Of a stretch of 64,000 bases of DNA, positions 8,258 through 17,570 are shown piece after piece. Within the stretch, counting starts at the first letter, position 1. Each line of letters begins with the position of its first letter. The stretch lies in the NCBI GenBank assembly GCA_002733415.1, contig NVVR01000004.1, forward strand, positions 83,969-147,968. Reading direction: 5' to 3'. The notes under the pieces are model-generated. The model saw only the letters and a program-made list of their open reading frames with translations. It ran no database searches and was not told the DNA's origin. The position numbers and the translations under genes are program-made. Origin of the DNA: Kordia sp. (lineage in GTDB: Bacteria > Bacteroidota > Bacteroidia > Flavobacteriales > Flavobacteriaceae).

Positions 8258-10648
8258 CTAGTTTAAAGTGAAATTATAAGTTTTATATATAAAATCACCG
8301 TGATTATTTATCCCATTTATAATCAATTTAATATCTTTTATTTCTCCTGTATGTATTTTTAAATAATTGGATGTATTTGGTTTTACCATAAATTCAGGAA
8401 TCCAATCTAAAGAACTATAATATAATTTAGATAATGAGCTTCCATAATTAAGAATATTATTTTCAAATTTTTCAGATGCAATACTAAAACCAAATTCTGT
8501 TTCGCTGGTTTTAATGTTTGGGTTTTTATACTTTTTTGTATTCGAAATATCACCATATTTAAATGTTAACTCAATAACACCACCATCAGCATTTAATCCA
8601 TAACCTGCTCCAGAAGCATTTACATGAACAGTTTCTATTTCAGAAACATCCATATATTTTAATGATTCAGCACTTTCTAATTTATGGTTATTTAGATATA
8701 TAGAAAAATAATTTTTCCCTAATAATGATCTTGGCCCTCTGGTAGATTTTATTACTGGTACTCCGAAGCTACTCATTGTAACTCTAACACCTGGTAAAGT
8801 ATTTATATAATCTAATACGCTTGAGCCTCTATTTTGCTCTTGGTCTATTTTGTAAGCTTTCATAAAAGTGTTTGCCATTACGTTTGGGTCTGGTTGATTC
8901 TTTTCTTGGCTATTATCATGTTCCAGGGTAACTTCTTCCAAAATGGTTGTACCATTGGGAATAGGAAAGTATTTTGAATTCTCTTTATTTGTGTTGTTTG
9001 ACTCTTTATTGTATAATTGATTTGGAGTTTGTTTAAGCACAGTACTAGGCCTATATTCTTCATTTTTATATATATAAAAACTTGCTTTAATTATTTTTCC
9101 TTTTTTATTAAGTAATCCAAGCTTATATTTTGTAGGGTGTTGTAATAATAAATTGTTAAATGAAAAGGATTTGCTGTAATCAATACTGGTTGTCAATAAT
9201 AGATTGTTTTCTCTAGAGGATAGTAAAATTCTGCATCCTGCTAATTCTTTTAGATTTGTATTTACAACTCCATTTAGTCTTTTTCCACTTTCATGTGTAT
9301 TTGCCTTTTTTTTATGAGGTAGGATAGGAGGTGTTAGTGTTGAATAGGTTTGAATTAATAAATCTTTATTTAATGAATCTAATTCAACATCAAGTAAATT
9401 AGTTGGATTATAGGTTATGTTACTTAGGTAGGGGGTTGTTAAAAAAGACGATAAAATATTAGAGCTGTTATTATAAGCTTTTGTTGATGATGGTAGTACA
9501 GAAATACTAATGTTGCTAATTTTATTGGTGTCTAAAGTATTTAAATTTAAAGTAACGGAATCTTTTGATCTATGAATTTGATTAATTTTCAAGTCAATAA
9601 TTTTGTTCCTTTCCCAGTAAAAAGAACGTTGAGCAATTGGTGTGTTGAGTTGGTTAAAAATTGTAATTGTATTTACGCCATTGTATAAATCATCAATTGA
9701 ATAATTGATAATGTAATTTTGATTTTTTTTATTCAATTTAATTGGAGTAACAGATTTTCTAAATGCTTTTCTATGGTGTATAGCATAAATAGTGTTTCCA
9801 TTCTCAAGTTCAATTGTATTCAGGTTTGTTTTTAACATAAAACTTAGAGTCCCTGGTTTCTTTTGAAAGAGTTTATTTATAACTATTCCTTTGTTTTGTA
9901 CCACTGGAAGGGGGAAGTTTTTTTTATTTCCATTTATAATTATTTTAGCAGTATAACTTTTGTTCTTTATTGGATATAATTTAAATGTACCAACACCTAA
10001 ATCATTTGTTTTAAAAATAGATACTACTTTTTGTGTATCGTCTTCAATTATTTCACCCTGGATGCTAGTTGGAATATTATGCTTTTTAGTAGAAACTACA
10101 ATATTGTTTAATGTTTGAGCTAGGAATACATGACCTTCGGGAAAAAACTGAATATCGATTAGGTTATCTGTTATTTTAGTATTGTGATTCTTATTATCAG
10201 AAAACTCTTCAGAGGGATTCAAAATTTCTACAGTAAAAAAGTTTTTCTTAACAAAATTTTGACTCCAAAGTGTCTCTAATTGAATATAATATTTTCCTGA
10301 GCTAATATTTTCATCAATATTTATCTCTCCATGTGTTACTCCATTTTCAACATAAAATAAATGAGATGAAATTAATTTATTTTTTGAATTATATAAATTA
10401 GCGTAGATATTAGTCGTTTCTATAAATGGAGTGTTTGTAAGATCATCAACAATATAGGCTTTGAACCATATTTTTTCTCCAGTAAAATAGGTTGTTTTGT
10501 TAGTGTGCAAGAAAAACTTTTCTTGTTTTAAACTATTAAAATATACTTTCTCTTTTGAGAGTGAAACAAAAGAGGGGTTAATCTTATTTTGGCTGTAAAC
10601 AAGTGAAGTTAAAAATAAAAGGATAATTAAAATTGATGAATTTTTCAT
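8258..10648 (-). CDS. exported macroglobulin-like protein with TonB-receptor plug domain (paralogue 2)
   Basis: 796 residues. Signal peptide about 1-20, then an MG2-type macroglobulin strand set near 43-135 (FFLHTNKTTYFTGEKIWFKAY, YYIQLETLW), a long beta-rich middle, a segment resembling a carboxypeptidase regulatory repeat (about 440-520) and a C-terminal TonB-receptor plug-like domain (about 605-700: VLDYINTLPGVRV, RGPRSLLG, IYLNN, NADGGVIELTF). No 22-strand barrel follows, so it cannot be a conventional TonB-dependent transporter. The downstream half of a pair with the 815-residue paralogue (73-base gap). The substrate is unknown. Confidence 0.8.
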   Translation of the reverse strand: MKNSSILIILLFLTSLVYSQNKINPSFVSLSKEKVYFNSLKQEKFFLHTNKTTYFTGEKIWFKAYIVDDLTNTPFIETTNIYANLYNSKNKLISSHLFYVENGVTHGEINIDENISSGKYYIQLETLWSQNFVKKNFFTVEILNPSEEFSDNKNHNTKITDNLIDIQFFPEGHVFLAQTLNNIVVSTKKHNIPTSIQGEIIEDDTQKVVSIFKTNDLGVGTFKLYPIKNKSYTAKIIINGNKKNFPLPVVQNKGIVINKLFQKKPGTLSFMLKTNLNTIELENGNTIYAIHHRKAFRKSVTPIKLNKKNQNYIINYSIDDLYNGVNTITIFNQLNTPIAQRSFYWERNKIIDLKINQIHRSKDSVTLNLNTLDTNKISNISISVLPSSTKAYNNSSNILSSFLTTPYLSNITYNPTNLLDVELDSLNKDLLIQTYSTLTPPILPHKKKANTHESGKRLNGVVNTNLKELAGCRILLSSRENNLLLTTSIDYSKSFSFNNLLLQHPTKYKLGLLNKKGKIIKASFYIYKNEEYRPSTVLKQTPNQLYNKESNNTNKENSKYFPIPNGTTILEEVTLEHDNSQEKNQPDPNVMANTFMKAYKIDQEQNRGSSVLDYINTLPGVRVTMSSFGVPVIKSTRGPRSLLGKNYFSIYLNNHKLESAESLKYMDVSEIETVHVNASGAGYGLNADGGVIELTFKYGDISNTKKYKNPNIKTSETEFGFSIASEKFENNILNYGSSLSKLYYSSLDWIPEFMVKPNTSNYLKIHTGEIKDIKLIINGINNHGDFIYKTYNFTLN

Positions 10649-10721
10649 AAAGCTAGTTTTATATTTTTTTATAAAATATTAAGACTACTTAATATTTTAT
10701 AAAATTTTTAATGTATTTATG

Positions 10722-13169
10722 TTAATTAGTAATGTAAAGAATTTGATGTGTAATGTCCCCTTTGTTATTCATTCCGTTGATAATTAGCTTGATGTTTTTA
10801 AAACCTTTAGTATCAAATTTAAGTTGATTAGCGGTGTTTGGTTTTATGATGATATTAGGAAACCAATTTATAGTATTATAAAATGAATTGAATTTTTGAT
10901 TTATAAAATTTAATTCAAATCCTTCGTAATTCACCTCATTAAAACTAAAGCCAAATTCTGTATCGCAAAGGATATTATTTAACTCACCTGTATTTTTTAT
11001 AGACTTAATATCCCCTCCCCTTTTAGTGTTTATAAAAATAACTCCATTAGTTCCTCTTAGTCCAAAACCTGCGCCGGAGGCGTTTAATTTTATGTCCTCA
11101 ACATCATTAGCTTTTATATCTGATAATACTGAAATATCTGACAGGGGCATTCCGTTTAAAATCACTTTGACATTTTCTGCATCATTAGCTGCGTAAAAAG
11201 TCTTAGGACCTCTCGTTGATTTAATAACAGGCTCCCCTTGTGCGTATAAACTAACATCTACGCCTGCTAAACCATTGATGAGTTCAAGAACATTACTGTC
11301 TCCTTTATCAATGTTCTTATGTATATCTATGCTTTTAGTGAAACTACCTCCTAAAACCTTAGGGTTAGGCAGTAAATCCTTGAGATCACTTGTTTCTTTC
11401 TTTGTATTTATAACGACTTCATCTAATTGATTGTCATTAGTTATACTAATGCTCTTGGAGAGGTTAATGTTTTCTATTGCTACTTTATTTTCTGCAATAG
11501 AGGGCACATTATATTTTAAAATACCATCAGCTTTATATTTTGTATATTTTTTGGAGACATTAAAACTTGATTTAATTACCTCACCTGTATTAGATATTAA
11601 TGCTAATTTATATTTTGTAGGATGTTTTAATAGTAAGTTATTGAACTCAAATGTTCTATTTTTAATTTCGGATACAACAAGTAAGTTATTGGTTTTAGAA
11701 GAGAGCATTACTTTATAAGTAGCTAAACTAGTAATGTTTGAATTAACACTTCCTTTGATTGAGACCCCATTTTCAGGACTAAATTTTAGAATTGATTTTT
11801 TTTGAGGCTTTTCATTTGGATAGGTTTGTAATAAAACATTTATATCGTTTTTGCTCACATCATTATTAAATATTTTTGAGTCGATAGGGGTATTGCGATT
11901 AATATAAGGACTTATTAAAAAGCTATTTATGATATTATTCGAGTTTGAATTCATTTTTGTTTCAGTAGGAAGGACTGAAATACTTAAATTAGATTCAATA
12001 TACTTATTTAGCATATTTATATTTAACGTTATCGAATCATTTGTTTTATTGACAGTAGTTATTTCTAAATCAATTTGCTTGTTTTCTTTGTTGTAATAAA
12101 AGGTCCTAGATGATATAGGAATGTTTTTCTCATCAAATATTGTAATAGTATTTACGCCATTAAATAAGTTACCTTCCTCTAATTCAAAGTTGTAGTTATG
12201 ATATTGTTGATCAACATTTATTGGAAGTACAGATTTTAAATAATTTTTTCGGTGTATTGCTACAAAAATTGTTTGGTTTACTTTTTCTTGTATTGTTAAT
12301 TTATTTGATTTTATGCAAAACGGTATTGCATTTTTATTTAGATGTTTTCTTTTTTGTTGTATAATAAAACCTTTTTGTTTTGCTTTTGGGATTAAAACCT
12401 GTTTCTTTATTCCATTAACCTCTATGAATGCTGTATAGTTTCTTTTTGGGTGATAAATTAATTTAAATACACCAATACCATTAATGGTATCACGAATTGT
12501 GGCTACTTCTCTTAGAGTTACATTATCAATAATTTTCCCTTTAATAGTTATAGAGTCTGTATTAGTGATATTAGTCTTAAATAGGATTAAATTTTCTGCG
12601 CCTTCCAAGAGCACATTACTTTCTGGGAAAAATTGTATGTTTAAATCATTTTTTGATTTAGTTTCATGCTTTTCAACAAATGTTTTAGAAATGTTACTTT
12701 CAGAAGATAAAACTTTAATTTGTGTAATGTTTAAATTCTTGAAGTTTTTATTCCACTGTGTTGTTAATTCAATATAATACTTACCAGCTATTGTGTTTTC
12801 AGGAAGTTTAATACTTCCACTTGTAATGCCGTTCTCGACAAAAAATAATTGATTATTAATTAACTTCTTTTCTGAATTATATAGGTTTACATGAAGGTTT
12901 GTTGTTTTATAATATGGAGTGTCTTCAATATCATATACAACATAAGCTTTAAACCAAATATGCTCTCCAGGAAAATAGACTGTTTTATTTGTATGTAAAA
13001 AATATTTTTCTTGTAGTGAGTTGTTTAAATAGTTGTTTTCTTTAATAAAATCATCAGTAACATTTTCTTGACTATAGGAATTCAATTGAATAAATAAAAG
13101 TATTAAGATAGGTAATATGCGCGTTTTTAAAGTATACTTATGTATACTTGTTTTTTTAAATTTAATCAT
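10722..13169 (-). CDS. exported macroglobulin-like protein with TonB-receptor plug domain (paralogue 1)
   Basis: 815 residues. Same architecture as the next gene: an N-terminal signal anchor (hydrophobic about 15-34), MG2-like YFLHTNKTVYFPGEHIWFKAY near 56-76, a beta-rich middle, TKYKLALISNTGEVIKSSF and a plug-like C-terminal part with ELINGLAGVDV, IKSTRGPKTF, GASGFG-like NASGAGFGLRGTNGVIFI. The two proteins share wording at each landmark, so they arose by tandem duplication. The first ATG gives a long basic n-region; an internal Met upstream of the hydrophobic segment is not available, so this start is kept. A role in surface polymer or nutrient handling is only a guess. Confidence 0.8.
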   Translation of the reverse strand: MIKFKKTSIHKYTLKTRILPILILLFIQLNSYSQENVTDDFIKENNYLNNSLQEKYFLHTNKTVYFPGEHIWFKAYVVYDIEDTPYYKTTNLHVNLYNSEKKLINNQLFFVENGITSGSIKLPENTIAGKYYIELTTQWNKNFKNLNITQIKVLSSESNISKTFVEKHETKSKNDLNIQFFPESNVLLEGAENLILFKTNITNTDSITIKGKIIDNVTLREVATIRDTINGIGVFKLIYHPKRNYTAFIEVNGIKKQVLIPKAKQKGFIIQQKRKHLNKNAIPFCIKSNKLTIQEKVNQTIFVAIHRKNYLKSVLPINVDQQYHNYNFELEEGNLFNGVNTITIFDEKNIPISSRTFYYNKENKQIDLEITTVNKTNDSITLNINMLNKYIESNLSISVLPTETKMNSNSNNIINSFLISPYINRNTPIDSKIFNNDVSKNDINVLLQTYPNEKPQKKSILKFSPENGVSIKGSVNSNITSLATYKVMLSSKTNNLLVVSEIKNRTFEFNNLLLKHPTKYKLALISNTGEVIKSSFNVSKKYTKYKADGILKYNVPSIAENKVAIENINLSKSISITNDNQLDEVVINTKKETSDLKDLLPNPKVLGGSFTKSIDIHKNIDKGDSNVLELINGLAGVDVSLYAQGEPVIKSTRGPKTFYAANDAENVKVILNGMPLSDISVLSDIKANDVEDIKLNASGAGFGLRGTNGVIFINTKRGGDIKSIKNTGELNNILCDTEFGFSFNEVNYEGFELNFINQKFNSFYNTINWFPNIIIKPNTANQLKFDTKGFKNIKLIINGMNNKGDITHQILYITN

Positions 13170-13270
13170 AGTTAGTTAGAATTGATAATGCTTAGATATC
13201 TATTATTACATTAACTGTTACCTATCAAACACAGCACCACACTATCGCTTTTATTATTGTATTTTATCAG

Positions 13271-14455
13271 TTACCTAAAATGCTGATTGGTAATTATAGA
13301 TTTCAGTTTGGATTTTAAATTTTCCCCTGAATCAAATATCATTTGCTCGTTAGTAGGGAAGGGAACTGCTCTTTTACCGATTAGTCCTAAATAAATATCA
13401 TCTAAAGCATTTCTATCTCCATTATAGGTAGCGTATCCATGCTCAAAAATAAATTCACTTTCCAAAGGGAATGTGTCTATTAATTGTTTAGTAACAAGGT
13501 CTTTGTAATATACTTGTCCTTTTACTTGTACTGATTTAAACTGTGTAAACGTGTGTACATCACAAATAATGGTCTTGTACTTGTCTATTTTAATAACGTT
13601 TCCTAAACTGTCTTTAACAACGTTACCGTTGCCATCTAATAAATTCTTTTTCCCGTCTAATATTTGTTTTTCTCTTATGATTTGTTTTTCACGAATTTGC
13701 TCAGGGGAAATATGAATATCTCTTAGGCTTATATTCATGCTAAAATCATATTTCGTGCTTTTAAGTTTGTTGTTATGATATACAGCCCATAAATTATTCA
13801 TGTCATAGGTACTCATATTCAATAAATCCTCTTCTAAGCGTTTCGGAATTACTTTTCTAGTTTCGTTTTTCATTTCAACGATAACATAATCTGTCCCTTT
13901 TACGTGAGCATCATTTATTAAAACTCGTGTGTTTTTGTAGTTTGGGTTTATTTTTTCTAGGTATTTAAAATCATCATATGCTTGTCTGAAGCCGTATTTA
14001 CTTGTCGAATTCATTAGTTTAGTTGCATTCTTATACAAATAAGCTGATAGTTTGTTTTTAGTTTCTATTATTTTTAAAGAGTAATTAGTCATAGCAAACT
14101 TTGCGCTCCTGTTTTCGTCCATAATGTACAGTGGGAGCACAGGTTTTAATTTCTCTTGTCGTTCATTTAACTGTTGGTATATGTTATACGCTTCTTCCAG
14201 TTGAGCATCATTGTTGTCATTCATTAAATAAGAGATACGATCAAAATCACGTTGATTAGCCTTTGCATAAGCGCTTTCCAATATTTTTATATATGATTGC
14301 TTGCTTTTTTTCCCCTTATTAGTACGTAAATTCTTTAAAGCAATATTTATGGCTTGATTATAGTTGCCTGAGTTCAATGCTTCTTCAGTTTTTTTAACAG
14401 AGCTACACGCTAGTATTAAGAAAACACTGAATATTGAAAGTAATAATTTTTTCAT
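13271..14455 (-). CDS. lipoprotein of unknown function, helical TPR-like N-terminal half
   Basis: 394 residues. MKKLLLSIFSVFLILAC gives a clean lipobox (Cys 17). Residues about 25-190 are helical with TPR-like spacing (ALNSGNYNQAINIALKNLR, AYNIYQQLNERQEKL, LMNSTSKYGFRQAYDDFKYLEKINPNYKN). The second half is beta-rich (KTIICDVHTFTQFKSVQVKGQVYYKDL). I do not recognise a named family. It lies upstream of the macroglobulin/plug pair on the same strand with a 101-base gap, so joint expression is possible. Confidence 0.75.
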   Translation of the reverse strand: MKKLLLSIFSVFLILACSSVKKTEEALNSGNYNQAINIALKNLRTNKGKKSKQSYIKILESAYAKANQRDFDRISYLMNDNNDAQLEEAYNIYQQLNERQEKLKPVLPLYIMDENRSAKFAMTNYSLKIIETKNKLSAYLYKNATKLMNSTSKYGFRQAYDDFKYLEKINPNYKNTRVLINDAHVKGTDYVIVEMKNETRKVIPKRLEEDLLNMSTYDMNNLWAVYHNNKLKSTKYDFSMNISLRDIHISPEQIREKQIIREKQILDGKKNLLDGNGNVVKDSLGNVIKIDKYKTIICDVHTFTQFKSVQVKGQVYYKDLVTKQLIDTFPLESEFIFEHGYATYNGDRNALDDIYLGLIGKRAVPFPTNEQMIFDSGENLKSKLKSIITNQHFR

Positions 14456-14538
14456 GAGTTTGTTTTTTGTGGTATAATATTATCCAAATCTTATGCCAAA
14501 AAGAGAAGCTTTTTAAGATATGTCACTGTTGACAAAAA

Positions 14539-14558
14539 AAGCCGCTATAAAGCGGCTT
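14539..14558 (-). terminator. terminator of fahA
   Basis: Stem AAGCCGCT/AGCGGCTT with loop ATAA. Read on minus it is followed by seven or more Ts, so it ends fahA transcription about 130 bases past the stop codon. Confidence 0.8.
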
Positions 14559-14639
14559 AAATATACTATAAATTGTTAAATAGTGTAATAAAACAATATC
14601 CTTACTAAAAATAAAAGAAGCATGAGTAAAAATTTTCCA

Positions 14640-14694
14640 TTCGAGGCATCCTATATCCTTTGGAATGGATAATTAAACCCACTGGTGGGATTAA
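14640..14694 (+). repeat. dispersed palindromic repeat, copy 1 (long form)
   Basis: Begins TTCGAGGCATCC and ends with the palindromic core CCCACTGGTGGGATT (14678-14692), whose TTAA flanks extend the hairpin to 22 bases with one mismatch. The right end overlaps the fahA stop codon. The same two blocks recur in inverted orientation at 36841-36896. Confidence 0.8.
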
Positions 14695-15980
14695 TGTTTA
14701 GACTTTTTCCAGATTGGTAATAGTTTAGTTGATACTTCTCCAAAACCAATTTTTGTAGTACCATTATCGCAATATCCAGTCATGATAACCGTATCATTAT
14801 CATTAATAAATTTACGCTCAGTACCATCATTTAATTTAATTGGTTTTTCACCTCTCCATGATAACTCTAACATTGATCCGTATGAATCAGGTGTCTTACC
14901 TGAAATAGTACCTGAGCCCATCATATCACCTGCATTTACCGGACAACCATTAACAGTATGATGTGCTAATTGTTGTGACATGTTCCAGTACATGTATTTA
15001 AAATTAGATTTAGAAACGGTAGTAGGCATTCCGTTTTCAGGCTGAATAGCAACTTCTAAATTAATATCGTAACTCTTTTTTCCTGTATACTGTAAATATT
15101 CTAATTGTTTTTTTAATGGTTTAGGTCCAGCGCAACGGTAAGGTTCTAAAGCATCTAAAGTAACAATCCAAGGAGAGATAGAAGATGCAAAATTCTTAGC
15201 TAAGAACGGTCCTAAAGGAACATATTCCCATTTTTGAATATCTCTTGCACTCCAGTCGTTAAAAACAACCATTCCGAAAATGTACTCTTCAGCTTCATCA
15301 ACAGGGATAGGTTCTCCTAAATGGTTTGCTGCAGTAGTAATAAAAGCAGTTTCCAATTCGAAATCTACTAAACGTGATGGGCCAAATACAGGTGTGTCAC
15401 TATCAGCAGGTAATGTTTGTCCCATTGGCCTGTGTACAGGTACTCCAGAAGGGATAATTGATGAACTTCTTCCGTGATAACCTACAGGTATGTGTAACCA
15501 ATTTGGTAATAACGCATTGTTAGGATCTCTAAACATAGTACCTACATTTGTAGCATGTTCAATACTTGAATAGAAATCAGTATAATCACCAATCTGTACT
15601 GGAAGTTGCATTTCAACATCGTCCATTCTGAAAATAATCTTGTCTTTATGAGTAGGATTATCTCTTAATGTTCCGTTTTTAGTATCAAAAATATCAGCGA
15701 TTTTGTTACGAACTAAGCGCCAAGTTTTTCTTCCATCTGCAATGAAATCGTTTAAGGTATCCTGTAAAAAAATATCATCCGTAAGTGGTACACCTTCAAA
15801 ATAACCTAATTGATGTAAAGCACCAAGGTCAATTGCATAATCACCAATTCTTGTTCCGATTGTAATAATATCATCTTTCGTGATAAACACTCCAAAAGGA
15901 AGGTTTTGTATTGGGAAATGAGAATCATTGGCTACTGTTAACCAACTTATTCTGTTAGGGTCGTTTGCAGTTATTTTCAT
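14691..15980 (-). CDS. fahA: fumarylacetoacetase
   Basis: Last step of tyrosine degradation: hydrolyses fumarylacetoacetate to fumarate and acetoacetate in the cytoplasm. 429 residues, about the usual FAH length. The N-terminal SH3-like part includes FPIQNLPFGVF and RIGDYAIDL. The catalytic domain has DFYSSIEHATNVG (metal Asp and the catalytic His), YHGRSSSII, DFELETAF, FNDWSARDIQKWEYVPLGPFLAKNF and GSGTISGK. An upstream ATG at 16022 is open, but the ATG at 15980 begins MKITANDPNRISWL, the normal family start. Divergent from glyA; no other tyrosine-pathway gene is adjacent. Confidence 0.96.
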   Translation of the reverse strand: MKITANDPNRISWLTVANDSHFPIQNLPFGVFITKDDIITIGTRIGDYAIDLGALHQLGYFEGVPLTDDIFLQDTLNDFIADGRKTWRLVRNKIADIFDTKNGTLRDNPTHKDKIIFRMDDVEMQLPVQIGDYTDFYSSIEHATNVGTMFRDPNNALLPNWLHIPVGYHGRSSSIIPSGVPVHRPMGQTLPADSDTPVFGPSRLVDFELETAFITTAANHLGEPIPVDEAEEYIFGMVVFNDWSARDIQKWEYVPLGPFLAKNFASSISPWIVTLDALEPYRCAGPKPLKKQLEYLQYTGKKSYDINLEVAIQPENGMPTTVSKSNFKYMYWNMSQQLAHHTVNGCPVNAGDMMGSGTISGKTPDSYGSMLELSWRGEKPIKLNDGTERKFINDNDTVIMTGYCDNGTTKIGFGEVSTKLLPIWKKSKH

Positions 15981-16184
15981 TATAATATGTGGTATAATTG
16001 TATTAAAAATATAGATATTCAAAGCTACATAAAATTATGATAATAGAAATTAAAAATTGTAGATAATAATACCAAATTGTAGGAATGTTATACCTAGATT
16101 ATTTTAGCAGCTATTTGTTATTTATTATCGGATATAGAAATGAAGTGTGTAATAGTAGTATTATTAGTTTAAAAAGTATTTTTT

Positions 16185-16218
16185 TTGACATTAAGAAGTA
16201 TAGGATTTCTTATTTTTG
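16185..16218 (+). promoter_or_regulatory. promoter of glyA
   Basis: TTG at 16185-16187 and TATTTTTG at 16211-16218 fit the flavobacterial pattern, with a spacer of 23 bp at the upper limit. It lies 28 bases before the glyA ATG. The rest of the fahA-glyA gap shows nothing recognisable. Confidence 0.5.
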
Positions 16219-16245
16219 GACTTTATTTTAAAAACAACATAAACA

Positions 16246-17517
16246 ATGCAACGCGACGAACAAATATTTGAATTAATTCAAGAAGAAAAAATTAGGCAAA
16301 TACAAGGCTTAGAATTGATTGCTTCGGAAAATTTTGTAAGTGAACAAGTAATGGAAGCTGCTGGTTCTGTACTAACTAACAAATATGCTGAAGGATATCC
16401 AGGAAAACGTTATTACGGAGGATGTGAAGTAGTAGATGAAGTAGAGCAATTGGCAATCGATAGAGCAAAAGCTTTGTTTGGAGCGGCATATGTAAATGTG
16501 CAACCACACTCTGGTTCACAAGCTAACACAGCTGCATTTTTCGCTTGTTTACAACCTGGAGATAAAATTTTAGGATTCGATTTGTCACATGGTGGACATT
16601 TAACACATGGTTCTCCAGTAAACTTTTCTGGTAGATTGTACAATCCTGTATTCTACGGAGTGGAGGAAGCTACTGGAATGTTAGACTATGATAATATTGA
16701 AGCTATTGCTATAAAAGAACAGCCTAAAATGATTATCGCTGGTGCATCTGCATATTCAAGAGATATGGACTTTAAGCGTTTTAGAGCAATTGCTGATAAA
16801 GTAGGTGCGTTATTATTGGCAGATATCGCTCATCCAGCAGGGATGATTGCTAAAGGTATTTTAAATGATCCTTTACCACACTGTCATGTTGTTACAACAA
16901 CTACTCATAAAACCTTAAGAGGTCCAAGAGGAGGGATGATTATGATGGGGCAGGATTTTGAAAACCCATTTGGTATTACCTTAAAATCAGGTAAACTACG
17001 TATGATGTCTTCTTTATTAAATTCAGCAGTGTTCCCTGGAAATCAAGGTGGACCATTGGAGCATATTATTGCTGCTAAAGCAATCGCTTTTGGGGAAGCA
17101 TTGACTGATGAGTATATGCACTATATGTTACAAGTACAAAAAAATGCAAGAGCCATGGCTAAGGCATTAGTGGCTAGAGGTTATAAAGTAATTTCTGGTG
17201 GTACTGACAATCATATGATGTTAATTGATTTACGTAACAAAAACATTACTGGTAAAGAAGCAGAAAACGCATTGGTAAAAGCTGATATTACAGTAAACAA
17301 GAATATGGTTCCTTTTGATGATAAGTCACCATTTGTAACTAGTGGTATTCGTATTGGTTCTGCTGCAGTTACTACTCGTGGATTGAAAGAAAGTGATATG
17401 GAAACAATCATTTCTTTAATAGATGAAGTAATTGTAAAGTGGGAGGATGAAGCTACTTTGGAAGCTGTTTCTGAAAAGGTAAATATATTAATGAGCGATT
17501 TGCCATTATTTGCATAA
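16246..17517 (+). CDS. glyA: serine hydroxymethyltransferase
   Basis: PLP enzyme that interconverts serine and glycine and loads one-carbon units on tetrahydrofolate. 423 residues, normal length. [10 protein letters not shown] at 21-30, [14 protein letters not shown] at 47-60, the PLP-contacting ADIAHPAG (Asp193, His196) and the Schiff-base lysine in [14 protein letters not shown] (Lys222) are all present, as is the C-terminal [14 protein letters not shown]. Single-gene unit with its own promoter and terminator. Confidence 0.98.
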   Translation: MQRDEQIFELIQEEKIRQIQGLELIASENFVSEQVMEAAGSVLTNKYAEGYPGKRYYGGCEVVDEVEQLAIDRAKALFGAAYVNVQPHSGSQANTAAFFACLQPGDKILGFDLSHGGHLTHGSPVNFSGRLYNPVFYGVEEATGMLDYDNIEAIAIKEQPKMIIAGASAYSRDMDFKRFRAIADKVGALLLADIAHPAGMIAKGILNDPLPHCHVVTTTTHKTLRGPRGGMIMMGQDFENPFGITLKSGKLRMMSSLLNSAVFPGNQGGPLEHIIAAKAIAFGEALTDEYMHYMLQVQKNARAMAKALVARGYKVISGGTDNHMMLIDLRNKNITGKEAENALVKADITVNKNMVPFDDKSPFVTSGIRIGSAAVTTRGLKESDMETIISLIDEVIVKWEDEATLEAVSEKVNILMSDLPLFA

Positions 17518-17537
17518 TAAGAGACTATTAAGTGTTT

Positions 17538-17570
17538 AAAAAGCGACTAATTAATTTTAGTCGCTTTTTT
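17538..17570. terminator. bidirectional terminator between glyA and the adhesin-like gene
   Basis: Stem AAAAAGCGACTAA (17538-17550) / TTAGTCGCTTTTT (17557-17569) with a 6-base loop, flanked by A- and T-tracts, between convergent genes. Confidence 0.85.

Noticed and set aside
15981..16022. Extended fumarylacetoacetase start
   Set aside because: The extra residues (MNIYIFNTIIPH) do not belong to the family; MKITANDPNRISW at 15980 does.
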